From the NCBI GenBank assembly GCA_014381035.1, contig JACMIS010000188.1:1-11402 (forward strand): a stretch of DNA of 11,402 nucleotides, read 5' to 3'. Below are positions 1 through 6,613 of the stretch, one piece after another; position 1 is the stretch's first letter, and each line of letters starts with the position of its first letter. Source of the stretch: Armatimonadota bacterium (lineage in GTDB: Bacteria > Armatimonadota > Armatimonadia > Armatimonadales > Armatimonadaceae). The position numbers and the translations under genes were made by a program. Below the pieces are notes generated by a model. That model was given only the letters and a program-made list of their open reading frames with translations, made no database searches and had not been told where the DNA came from.

Positions 1-226
1 CGGCGGGTCACTCATTCCCGATGGCGTTGATGCGACGCGGGTTGGAAAGAAGTACACATATGGTCCCGAGGGAATAGTCTCCAATCGTCCTAGTAGTTTC
101 GCCAAATACGAGTTCTGCGACGGTCACGCGAAGTCTATGAAACCGGTTCAAACAAACCCCAACAAGGCGGGTGCTCCCTACGCAGAAAACTATGATGCAA
201 ACCTGTGGAATGGCTTGCGCAAGTAA
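1..226 (+). CDS. C-terminal end of a pseudopilin-like (H-X9-DG / DUF1559-type) protein, 5' truncated
   Basis: An open frame enters from the left edge (first full codon at base 2) and gives 74 residues before a TAA at 224-226. The tail holds FAKYEFCDGHAKSMKP, which matches the conserved C-terminal signature of prepilin-like proteins with an N-terminal methylation motif and H-X9-DG C-terminus (typically R-H-x-x-G-A-N-x-x-F-x-DGH-x-K). Such proteins are massively duplicated in Planctomycetota and Armatimonadota and are thought to be type II secretion/type IV pilus-like envelope proteins. The histidine expected ten residues before the DG is a proline here (NRPSSFAK...). The N-terminal prepilin peptidase site lies outside the window, so family membership rests on this tail only. 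A strong hairpin follows the stop, so it is probably the last gene of its own unit. Confidence 0.72.
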   Translation, partial: GGSLIPDGVDATRVGKKYTYGPEGIVSNRPSSFAKYEFCDGHAKSMKPVQTNPNKAGAPYAENYDANLWNGLRK

Positions 227-243
227 GACCTGCTTATGGTCTG

Positions 244-287
244 CGAGTCGTCGGTGGTGGTGTCTATTTATTCCCGCCGACGACTCG
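244..287 (+). terminator. Strong stem-loop after the pseudopilin gene, probable transcript end
   Basis: Bases 244-254 (CGAGTCGTCGG) are perfectly complementary to 277-287 (CCGACGACTCG). The stem continues inward by a G-U pair (255/276) and two G-C pairs (256-257/274-275), giving 14 pairs around a 16-nt loop at 258-273. It begins 17 nt after the pseudopilin stop. No U-tract follows, so a classic intrinsic terminator is not certain. It may instead be a 3' mRNA-stabilising or Rho-assisted end. Confidence 0.55.
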
Positions 288-312
288 GGCTGATGTTCGT
301 GAAGCGAAATAA

Positions 313-585
313 ATGATCAACTTAAAGATAAATTACACACTCCTGTTCGTTGCTGCCTTGTCTCTGATGGGAGGCATGATAGCGGGGTGCAACAATGATT
401 CGGCGGCGGCACCGAAAGGGCTGGATGCACAGAAGGCAGCAGTGATCGGTGGTACCCCGCCTCCCGAAGCGCAGAAACAGATCGAGGCGATGCGCGCCGA
501 AGGTGCACGCAAGCAGGCGGAAGGGAATGCTGCCGGTGAGGCGGCGGCGCGGGCGGCGGATGCAGCGCGGGCGGCGGGCAAGTAG
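313..585 (+). CDS. Small Ala-rich lipoprotein of unknown function
   Basis: This encodes 90 residues. A short basic start (MINLKINY) precedes a hydrophobic stretch at about residues 9-24 that ends in a lipobox I-A-G-C with the lipidated cysteine at residue 26, so it should be exported and lipid-anchored. The mature part is polar. Residues about 50-90 are Ala/Glu/Arg-rich (PEAQKQIEAMRAEGARKQAE, then repeated AARAA) and likely form an amphipathic helix or coiled coil. No catalytic motif is visible. The Shine-Dalgarno is weak. The gene ends 54 bp before the binding-domain protein on the same strand, so the two are probably co-transcribed. Similar tiny lipoproteins often sit beside pseudopilin genes in these phyla (recalled, not checked). 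The AARAA-rich tail comes from GCG/GCGG-rich DNA. Confidence 0.7.
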   Translation: MINLKINYTLLFVAALSLMGGMIAGCNNDSAAAPKGLDAQKAAVIGGTPPPEAQKQIEAMRAEGARKQAEGNAAGEAAARAADAARAAGK

Positions 586-639
586 TGGTGCAAGATTTGT
601 TCTCGTGCTGTTCGATTTTTCTCCAAGGATACAAGCAAC

Positions 640-1278
640 ATGCGAATAATTTTGAAGCCGCTCGGTGCCGTTGTCGTCGGTTCGGCGATGGTGATACTGG
701 CGATTATGGCGGTACGGGGGCGACAACCGGGTGAAAGCAACCCTGCTGTAGCTACGTCTTCTGTAACCGCCCCTCCGTCATTGTCAGCGGGTCCGAAGAT
801 GGCGAGTGCCGATCCCGGGGCTGTCGTGTATGACGACGCGCTAAAAAACGGCTGGGGAGATTTCAGCTGGGCAAAACATGACACCGCTGATACGAAGCGT
901 TCCGCGCCCGGAAGATGTATTCGGGTCGAGTCGAAACAGTTCGAGGCGGTCGCGTTTAACCATGCCCCGCTGAGCGTCGCGCCGTATGACCGCATTACCT
1001 TTCGTATCCATGGCGGCGACAAAGGCGGACAACGACTGAAAGTGGTCGCGCAGTACGGGTCCGATAAAGATGTCAAAAACGGCACCGAGCATCTTTTGCC
1101 GACGCTGGCATCTGATGAGTGGAAAACGGTCACGGTGACGCTGGAATCTCTGGGTATCGCGGGCAAAAACAATGTGACCAGTTTCTGGATACAGGAAGGC
1201 TACGGCGTAACGCTGACGCCCTATTTCGTGGATGATATGCGCTTCCTACGACCGAACGAGACGGCTCCCGATTCGTAA
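640..1278 (+). CDS. Membrane-anchored protein with a predicted carbohydrate-binding beta-sandwich domain
   Basis: This encodes 212 residues. An AAGGA-like Shine-Dalgarno lies about 10 nt before the ATG. Residues 8-25 form one hydrophobic segment (signal anchor or uncleaved signal). A Ser/Ala/Pro/Thr-rich linker spans about 28-58, and a single domain spans about 61-205. The domain runs VVYDDALKNGWGDFSWAKHD, then DRITFRIHGGDKGGQ, then FWIQEGYG, and ends FVDDMRFL. This resembles the galactose-binding-like jelly-roll modules attached to many secreted glycanases (pattern Y-D-D-x-L...W...W, F-W-I-H-G-G, F-x-I-D-D-I/V). No catalytic residues are evident. Its place 118 bp before a secreted GH12 suggests a free-standing module that tethers polysaccharide at the cell surface. 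The function is inferred and no family number can be assigned by eye. Confidence 0.62.
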   Translation: MRIILKPLGAVVVGSAMVILAIMAVRGRQPGESNPAVATSSVTAPPSLSAGPKMASADPGAVVYDDALKNGWGDFSWAKHDTADTKRSAPGRCIRVESKQFEAVAFNHAPLSVAPYDRITFRIHGGDKGGQRLKVVAQYGSDKDVKNGTEHLLPTLASDEWKTVTVTLESLGIAGKNNVTSFWIQEGYGVTLTPYFVDDMRFLRPNETAPDS

Positions 1279-1325
1279 GAGCCGCAATGAGGCAACAGGG
1301 GATTTAACACAATTCATCGCAAACG

Positions 1326-1375
1326 AAACCACCGTTCAAGTGGTTTTCCGATCCCGCGGCGGAGGCAGTTCTCCG
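1326..1375 (+). promoter_or_regulatory. Two inverted repeats in the GH12 upstream region (operator or attenuator candidate)
   Basis: The 118-bp gap before GH12 has two dyads. AAACCAC (1326-1332) pairs perfectly with GTGGTTT (1340-1346) around a 7-nt spacer and is followed by one more T. CGGAG (1360-1364) pairs with CTCCG (1371-1375) around a 6-nt loop. The first, flanked as GAAACCAC...GTGGTTTTC, resembles a sugar-responsive repressor half-site pair or a weak attenuator. The second lies just before the GH12 Shine-Dalgarno (AAAGG at 1384-1388). No convincing -35/-10 pair is seen. No regulator gene is present in the window. Confidence 0.35.
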
Positions 1376-1396
1376 TAGAAAACAAAGGCTGTTTTT

Positions 1397-2170
1397 ATGA
1401 AGACTAAAGTTATCGTTTCGCGTGTTGTCGCGCTCTGCGCGATGGTTGCTGTGAGTAGTGGTGTTGCTCTGGCACAGAATCAGAATACCAATGTCGACTT
1501 CGGAAGACTTCCGATGGGCAAATATTACATCAACAACAATGTGTGGGGCCAGGGCGGGGCGGATGCTTCGAGCTGGGAAAGCATCTGGACCTGGGGAAAT
1601 GCTTCCGGTTCGTGGGGATGGGGTAGTAATTGGAGTTGGACAGGGGGCAACGCCTGGGATGTCAAAGCGTATCCCTCGGTAGTGTTGGGCTGGCACTGGG
1701 GCTGGGAGCGCACCGGTACGGGGCTTCCCGTGCGGATCAATGCCAATCGCCCCGTCAACAGCAAGGCGAACTTTTCCGTGACCGGCACGAACACGCTAAA
1801 TGTCGCTTACGACCTCTGGTTCCATACGCAGTCGAACCCGACCTGGGAGAACAACCCGTCCGACGAGGTCATGATCTGGCTGTACCGACAGAACGGGGCG
1901 GGTCCACTGGGAACTTTCGAAGGCACGGTGAATCTGGCCGGAACGTCCTGGGATCTGTACCGCGGCAACATCGGGTGGAACGTGTTCTCATTTATTCGGA
2001 GGAGCAATACCACCAACGCGACGATGAATCTGAGGGATTTTTACGGAGAAATCGTTCGGCGGGGGTGGATGGCGAACACCAAATATCTGACCAGCGTCCA
2101 GTTCGGCTCGGAGATATTCAACGGCAACGGGCAATTGAATGTCAACGAGTATTACGCGAACGTTCAATAA
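1397..2170 (+). CDS. Secreted GH12 endo-beta-1,4-glucanase / xyloglucanase
   Basis: This encodes 257 residues, usual for a single-domain GH12. A signal peptide (KTKVIVSR, hydrophobic core, A24-L25-A26 then Q27) predicts export with cleavage after residue 26. GH12 landmarks appear in order: YYINNNVWG (42-51, substrate-cleft tryptophan), an aromatic stretch of many Trp (60-87), VKAYPSVVLGW (89-99), AYDLWF (137-142), and DEVMIWL with the nucleophile glutamate E157. QFGSEIFNGNGQLNV follows, with the acid/base glutamate E239. Both retaining-mechanism residues are therefore present. Family members hydrolyse internal beta-1,4 links of cellulose, mixed-linkage glucan or xyloglucan. The GH74 and alpha-xylosidase neighbours favour xyloglucan. 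It carries no CBM or dockerin. The start is supported by AAAGG 8 nt upstream and by the signal peptide. Confidence 0.93.
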   Translation: MKTKVIVSRVVALCAMVAVSSGVALAQNQNTNVDFGRLPMGKYYINNNVWGQGGADASSWESIWTWGNASGSWGWGSNWSWTGGNAWDVKAYPSVVLGWHWGWERTGTGLPVRINANRPVNSKANFSVTGTNTLNVAYDLWFHTQSNPTWENNPSDEVMIWLYRQNGAGPLGTFEGTVNLAGTSWDLYRGNIGWNVFSFIRRSNTTNATMNLRDFYGEIVRRGWMANTKYLTSVQFGSEIFNGNGQLNVNEYYANVQ

Positions 2171-2183
2171 ACCGGTGCGCGAT

Positions 2184-2217
2184 GGTCGGCGCCCTTGCAA
2201 AAGCAGGCGCGACGACC
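2184..2217 (+). other. Bulged stem-loop in the GH12-GH42 intergenic gap
   Basis: GGTCG (2184-2188) pairs with CGACC (2213-2217) and GCGCC (2189-2193) pairs with GGCGC (2206-2210), with a GA bulge at 2211-2212. An inner TGC/GCA stem (2196-2198/2203-2205) closes an AAAA tetraloop. That makes 13 pairs starting 14 nt after the GH12 stop. No T-run follows, so it is more likely a processing or stabilising element, or partial attenuator, between the secreted GH12 and the cytoplasmic GH42 than a full terminator. It also buries the alternative TTG start at 2195. Confidence 0.45.
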
Positions 2218-2230
2218 TTACACTGATCGT

Positions 2231-4297
2231 ATGACCACAAATAATTTTGATAATCAGCCGACGCCCGACCACGTCGGCATCTTGTATGGCGGCGACTACA
2301 ACCCCGAACAATGGGCGGAAACGGTTTGGGACGAAGACGCACGCCTCATGGCAGACGCCAACTGGAATATCGCGACGTTGCCCGTTTTCGGCTGGGTATC
2401 GCTCGAACCGGAAGAGGGAACGTTCACGTTCGATTGGCTGGATCGCGTCTTAGAGACGCTGCATCAGGGTGGCATCCGGGTTTGTCTCGCTACCGCGACG
2501 GCTTCCGTGCCCGCCTGGCTCGACCAGAAGTATCCCGATGTACTGGTAACGAACGATCACGGTGTCAAGGCGCGGCATGGTAACCGGCACACCTTCTGCC
2601 CGAACTCGGAAAACTTCCGCCGATTGTCCACGACGCTGGCACGGAAAATAGCCGAGCGGTACAGGGATCATCCCGCGATTGCCCTGTGGCATATCAGCAA
2701 TGAATATGGCACGCACTGTTTCTGTGAGCAAAACTGCGCTCCGGCGTTTCGTCAGTGGCTCCAGAGAAAGTATGGATCTCTGGACGAACTGAACCGGGTC
2801 TGGTACACGCGTTTCTGGGGTCATACGTTTACCGATTGGGCGCAGATCGAACCGGCATACGCAAACGGTGAGCGGAGCATGAACGCGTTGCGGCTCGATT
2901 ATATGCGGTTCCAGTCCGAGACTTTGTTGAACTGCTTCCGTGCCGAGAAGGCGGTTCTGCGCGAAATCACGCCGAATATTCCGGTGACGACGAACCTGAT
3001 GGGGACGTTTTTCCCGCTCAATTATCGCGAATGGGCGAAGGAGATGGATGTCGTGTCGTGGGACAACTATCCCGGACCGAACGATCCTCCGGCATATGTC
3101 GCGTTCAGCCACGCGGTGATGCGCGGCTTGAAGGAAGGGCAACCGTTCCTGCTCATGGAGCAGTCACCGTCGCAACAAAACTGGCAACCGTATAACGCCA
3201 TCAAGCCGCCGAAACAACTGCGCTTGCAGTCATTCCAGGCGGTTGCGCAGGGCGCAGACTCGGTGATGTATTTCCAGTGGCGACGCGGGCGGGGCGGCAT
3301 CGAAAAGCTGCACGGCGCGGTGATGGAGCATCATGGGCGGACCGACGCACGCGTTTTCCGCGAAGTTTCCGAACTCGGCGCGGACTTGAAACGGCTCGAC
3401 AGCGAGACCCTTGGCGGACGGGTCCCGGCACGCGTCGCCGTGCTGTTCGACTGGGAAAACTGGTGGAACCTGCGATTCGGCTCCGGTCCGTCGGTTGACC
3501 TCCAATACCAGCATCAGGTACGCGATGTATTTGCCGCGCTGTACAAACTCGGCATTCAGACCGAAGTCGTCTGCCCGGATGCGGATCTATCGCGCTTCGA
3601 TCTCGTCGTCGCGCCGACACTGACCTTGATCCGTGAAGCCGACGGACGGCGATTACAGGAGTATGTCCGAAACGGTGGGACGCTACTCGCGACGACATTT
3701 ACCGGTCTGCTCAGCGATACCGACCTGGTGTATGAGAACGGCGCACCGGGACCGCTTGCCGAGGTGTTCGGCTTGTGGACCGAGGAAACCGACGCGCTCC
3801 CGAAAGATAAAACCAACGGGATCCGCTTCGAAAACGGTTTCGCGGCTATCGCTCCGGGAATCACTTTCGGTGCGAAGATCCTTTGTGATCGCATTCGCCC
3901 CGAAACCGCCGAAATCATCGCCACATATGCCGATGATTTTTATGCCGGTGAACCCGCGTTCACGGCGAATCGGTATGGCAAAGGAACCGGATATTATCTG
4001 GCGACCATTCCCGAGGAAGCTGGGTACGTCGCAATCCTGTCCGCGCTTTGCCACAAACAGGGCATTGGTTCGCCGTTTGCCGACGGTATCGCACCGCCGG
4101 AGGGGATCGAAATCACTCAGCGCGTATCCCCATCCGGCACCGACATTTTGTATCTTCTGAATCACGGCGCGGCGTCGCAGACCGTTCGTCTCGAATCGGA
4201 CGCGACGTATACCGATCTGCTTTCCGGCGAGACGGTGCGTGGCGATACCACGCTCGGCGTGCGCGACGTGCGCGTTCTTAGAAAACAGTCACCATGA
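2231..4297 (+). CDS. GH42 beta-galactosidase, cytoplasmic
   Basis: From the ATG at 2231 this is 688 residues, the normal length for GH42. The N-terminal TIM barrel (about 14-390) opens with VGILYGGDYNPEQW. It has the acid/base in WHISNEYG (E158) and the nucleophile in LLMEQSPSQQNW (E310), both retained. C123 plus C163, C165 and C169 match the zinc-binding cysteine set of many GH42 enzymes. A trimerisation domain follows from about 396 (RVAVLFDWENWW), then a small C-terminal beta domain from about 620. There is no signal peptide, so it acts in the cytoplasm on imported galactosides, here probably the galactose cap of xyloglucan side chains. An in-frame TTG at 2195 would add 12 residues lacking homology, so 2231 is preferred, although neither start has a clear Shine-Dalgarno. 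The stop overlaps the next ATG (ATGA), indicating translational coupling to GH74. Confidence 0.93.
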   Translation: MTTNNFDNQPTPDHVGILYGGDYNPEQWAETVWDEDARLMADANWNIATLPVFGWVSLEPEEGTFTFDWLDRVLETLHQGGIRVCLATATASVPAWLDQKYPDVLVTNDHGVKARHGNRHTFCPNSENFRRLSTTLARKIAERYRDHPAIALWHISNEYGTHCFCEQNCAPAFRQWLQRKYGSLDELNRVWYTRFWGHTFTDWAQIEPAYANGERSMNALRLDYMRFQSETLLNCFRAEKAVLREITPNIPVTTNLMGTFFPLNYREWAKEMDVVSWDNYPGPNDPPAYVAFSHAVMRGLKEGQPFLLMEQSPSQQNWQPYNAIKPPKQLRLQSFQAVAQGADSVMYFQWRRGRGGIEKLHGAVMEHHGRTDARVFREVSELGADLKRLDSETLGGRVPARVAVLFDWENWWNLRFGSGPSVDLQYQHQVRDVFAALYKLGIQTEVVCPDADLSRFDLVVAPTLTLIREADGRRLQEYVRNGGTLLATTFTGLLSDTDLVYENGAPGPLAEVFGLWTEETDALPKDKTNGIRFENGFAAIAPGITFGAKILCDRIRPETAEIIATYADDFYAGEPAFTANRYGKGTGYYLATIPEEAGYVAILSALCHKQGIGSPFADGIAPPEGIEITQRVSPSGTDILYLLNHGAASQTVRLESDATYTDLLSGETVRGDTTLGVRDVRVLRKQSP

Positions 4298-6501
4298 ACC
4301 TTCTTATGAAATTAACAACACGAATCATCGGCGTGAGCGTTCTGCTCGCGGGTCTGGGCGGTTTAACCTTTGCCCTCGGCGGCAAGCAGAGCGCGAAATC
4401 GGATACCTCACCGACACCCGCGCTGAATTACACGTGGCAGAATGTCGTGGTACGCGGTGGCGGGTTCGTATCCGGCATCATCACACACCCTAAAGAGCGT
4501 GGTTTGATGTACGCCCGAACCGATGTGGGCGGGGCGTATCGCTGGGACGATCCTGCGAAACGCTGGATACCCCTGACGGACGAATTCGGTGGTCCCGATT
4601 GGAACTTCACCGGCATCGAGAGCATTGCCGTAGATCCGACCGACGCAAACAAGGTGTATATCGCGGCGGGAACCTATACGAACGATTGGGCAGGGAACGG
4701 CGCGATCCTGCGCTCCAGCGACAAGGGGAAAACCTGGAAAAAGTCGCCACTCCCGTTCAAGAACGGTGGCAACGAGGACGGACGTTCGGCGGGCGAACGA
4801 CTTGCCGTTGATCCGAACAGCCCCGCGAATCTGTTTTTTGGAACGCGACACGAAGGGTTGTGGCAGAGCAAGGATTCCGGTGCGACATGGAAAAAGGTCG
4901 AAAGCTTTCCGGTGACGAGCAGAACCAACGGAATCGGCACCATCTTCGTGCTGTTCGACAAAAAAACGAAAACGATCTATGCCGGGGTATCCGACAAAGC
5001 AACCGGGTTGTACCGTAGCACGGATAACGGCGCGACGTGGAAGGCTGTTGCAGGACAGCCGGCGGGATTCCTGCCACACCACGGCGTTTTGTCCGGCGAC
5101 GGTTCGCTGTATGTGACCTATGGCGACGCACCGGGACCGAACGGCATGAGCAACGGTGCGGTCTGGAAATGGGATGCGGGAACCGGAACATGGTCGGACG
5201 TATCGCCGATCAAGCCCACCGAGGATGATAAGTTCGGTTACGCCGGTGTTTCCGTGGACGCGAAATCGCCGCAAACGCTGGTTGTCACAACGATGGACCG
5301 GTGGGCGAAGCACGACACGATCTTCCGCACGACGGATGGCGGCAAGACGTGGAAGGATCTCGGACCGCAATCGGTGCGCGATTCGTCGGGGGCACCGTTT
5401 CTGAAATGGGGACGCCCCGAAGCCGACGCAGGACACTGGATGGGCGACATTGAAATCGACCCGTTCAACCCGGACCGTGTTCTGTATGTCACCGGAATGG
5501 GAATCTGGACCTCGTCCGACATGACCGCCGCCGATAAAGGCGCGCCGACACACTGGCATGTCGGCGCGAACGGTCTGGAAGAACTGGTCGTGAACGACAT
5601 GGTCAGTCCGTCGTCCGGCGCACCGCTCCTATCTGTGGTGTGGGATGTGGATGGGTTCCGGCATACGGACATCAACGAGTCGCCGGGTATGGGCTTCTAC
5701 CAACCGGCACGCGGGCGCAACACCGGGATCGATTTCGCCGAAAAGAACCCCCAGATCGTCGCCCGCGTATTCGGCGGCGGCAACGGCGGTGCGTATTCCG
5801 CCGATAACGGAATCACCTGGAAGGAGTTCGGCACGAAACCGAGCGAGAAAGGAGACGGCGCGATTGCCGTTTCCGCCGATGGATCGTCGTTCGTCTGGAC
5901 GCCGGAAAACGCCGGGGCGTTCGTGTCGAAAGATAACGGGATGACATGGACGGCGAGTACCGGACTGCCCCCGAAACGACGGGTGGCTTCCGACCGCGTG
6001 AACCCGAACACGTTTTACGCGTTCGATAACGATTCCGGCACATTCTACGTTTCTACCGATGGCGGCGCGTCGTTCGCTGCGAAAGCGACGGGACTTCCGA
6101 CCGGGAACGGTTTCGTCCGCGCGGCGTTCGGCAAAGAGGGTGACGTCTGGGTTGCCGCCGCGAACGGGTTGCATCACAGCACGGACGGCGGCGCGAGCTT
6201 TGCGAAAATCGGTGGGGTGGAAAATGCCCAGAAGATCGGGTTCGGCAAAGCCGCGCCGGGGCGTGATTACCCGTCTGTTTACATCACGGGCAAGATCGGC
6301 GGCGTGGAGGGGTTCTTCCGCTCCGATGATGGCGGCACGACCTGGGTTCGCGTCAACGACGACGCGCACGATTTTCATTATGTCAATGCTATTTCCGGCG
6401 ATCAACGGGTTTGGGGTCGGGTATATATAGCGACAGGTGGGCGAGGTATCATCGTCGGCGACCCGGCGGCGGCGGCGACCGGCACGGCGGCGGCGAAGTA
6501 A
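4294..6501 (+). CDS. Secreted GH74 xyloglucan-specific endo-beta-1,4-glucanase (xyloglucanase)
   Basis: This encodes 735 residues, one complete GH74 catalytic unit of two seven-bladed propellers. Residues about 1-30 form a signal peptide (basic start, core IIGVSVLLAGLGGLTFALG). M5 at 4306 is a possible alternative start, but the ATGA overlap with GH42 favours 4294. WQNVVVRGGGFVSGIITHP and MYARTDVGGAYRW are family hallmarks, and D77 is the expected catalytic base. D451 in VVWDVDGF aligns with the expected catalytic acid. At least nine Asp-box repeats (S-x-D-x-G-x-x-W/F) are present, including residues 141-148, 192-199, 242-249, 346-353 and 502-509. GH74 cleaves the xyloglucan backbone by inversion. 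There is no CBM or dockerin, and the C-terminus ends in an Ala-rich GDPAAAATGTAAAK tail. At the aromatic pair important for processivity in some homologues the sequence is DRWA (W337-A338). Confidence 0.94.
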   Translation: MNLLMKLTTRIIGVSVLLAGLGGLTFALGGKQSAKSDTSPTPALNYTWQNVVVRGGGFVSGIITHPKERGLMYARTDVGGAYRWDDPAKRWIPLTDEFGGPDWNFTGIESIAVDPTDANKVYIAAGTYTNDWAGNGAILRSSDKGKTWKKSPLPFKNGGNEDGRSAGERLAVDPNSPANLFFGTRHEGLWQSKDSGATWKKVESFPVTSRTNGIGTIFVLFDKKTKTIYAGVSDKATGLYRSTDNGATWKAVAGQPAGFLPHHGVLSGDGSLYVTYGDAPGPNGMSNGAVWKWDAGTGTWSDVSPIKPTEDDKFGYAGVSVDAKSPQTLVVTTMDRWAKHDTIFRTTDGGKTWKDLGPQSVRDSSGAPFLKWGRPEADAGHWMGDIEIDPFNPDRVLYVTGMGIWTSSDMTAADKGAPTHWHVGANGLEELVVNDMVSPSSGAPLLSVVWDVDGFRHTDINESPGMGFYQPARGRNTGIDFAEKNPQIVARVFGGGNGGAYSADNGITWKEFGTKPSEKGDGAIAVSADGSSFVWTPENAGAFVSKDNGMTWTASTGLPPKRRVASDRVNPNTFYAFDNDSGTFYVSTDGGASFAAKATGLPTGNGFVRAAFGKEGDVWVAAANGLHHSTDGGASFAKIGGVENAQKIGFGKAAPGRDYPSVYITGKIGGVEGFFRSDDGGTTWVRVNDDAHDFHYVNAISGDQRVWGRVYIATGGRGIIVGDPAAAATGTAAAK
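6464..6498 (+). repeat. GCG-trinucleotide-rich tract at the 3' end of the GH74 gene
   Basis: The last GH74 codons are made of two runs of (GGC/GCG) repeats around ACCGGCAC and encode the Ala-rich tail. Such tracts can slip in replication, so tail length may vary between strains. A similar GCG-rich stretch encodes the tail of the small lipoprotein (about 530-582). Confidence 0.5.
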
Positions 6502-6511
6502 AGGATTCCGT

Positions 6512-6610
6512 ATGTCCATGCGTTTCGTGACAGGGCGAACCAGCGCGACCGTTATCCTCGCCATACCGGGCGGGCGGGAGATCGACATGGGCGATATAAA
6601 GCGGAAATAG
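6512..6610 (+). CDS. Possible 32-residue small ORF between GH74 and the membrane protein
   Basis: In the 112-bp gap after GH74, ATG 6512 opens a frame ending at TAG 6608-6610 (MSMRFVTGRTSATVILAIPG..., then GREIDMGDIKRK). An AAGGA Shine-Dalgarno at 6501-6505 overlaps the GH74 stop and sits 6 nt from this ATG. That is better placed than anything before the next gene, whose ATG at 6614 follows the small stop by 3 nt. The arrangement suits either a real small protein or a leader peptide that couples translation from GH74 to the membrane protein. Residues 10-20 are mildly hydrophobic but too short for a sure membrane segment. I recognise no family, and chance is a real possibility. Confidence 0.35.
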   Translation: MSMRFVTGRTSATVILAIPGGREIDMGDIKRK

Positions 6611-6613
6611 TCT

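Noticed and set aside
333..1172. 279-codon open frame on the - strand
   Set aside because: It lies over two + strand genes with a clear lipobox and a clear domain. Its translation is low-complexity (Pro/Ala/Ser) without family motifs, as expected for an antisense shadow in GC-rich DNA.
2195..2230. TTG at 2195 as the start of GH42
   Set aside because: It adds 12 basic residues without homology, lies inside a stem-loop and has no Shine-Dalgarno. ATG 2231 gives the usual short lead before VGILYGGDYNPEQW.
4408..5559. 383-codon open frame on the - strand
   Set aside because: It is antisense to the GH74 gene, whose Asp-boxes and catalytic motifs run straight through. The translation is Arg/Cys/His-rich without recognisable motifs.
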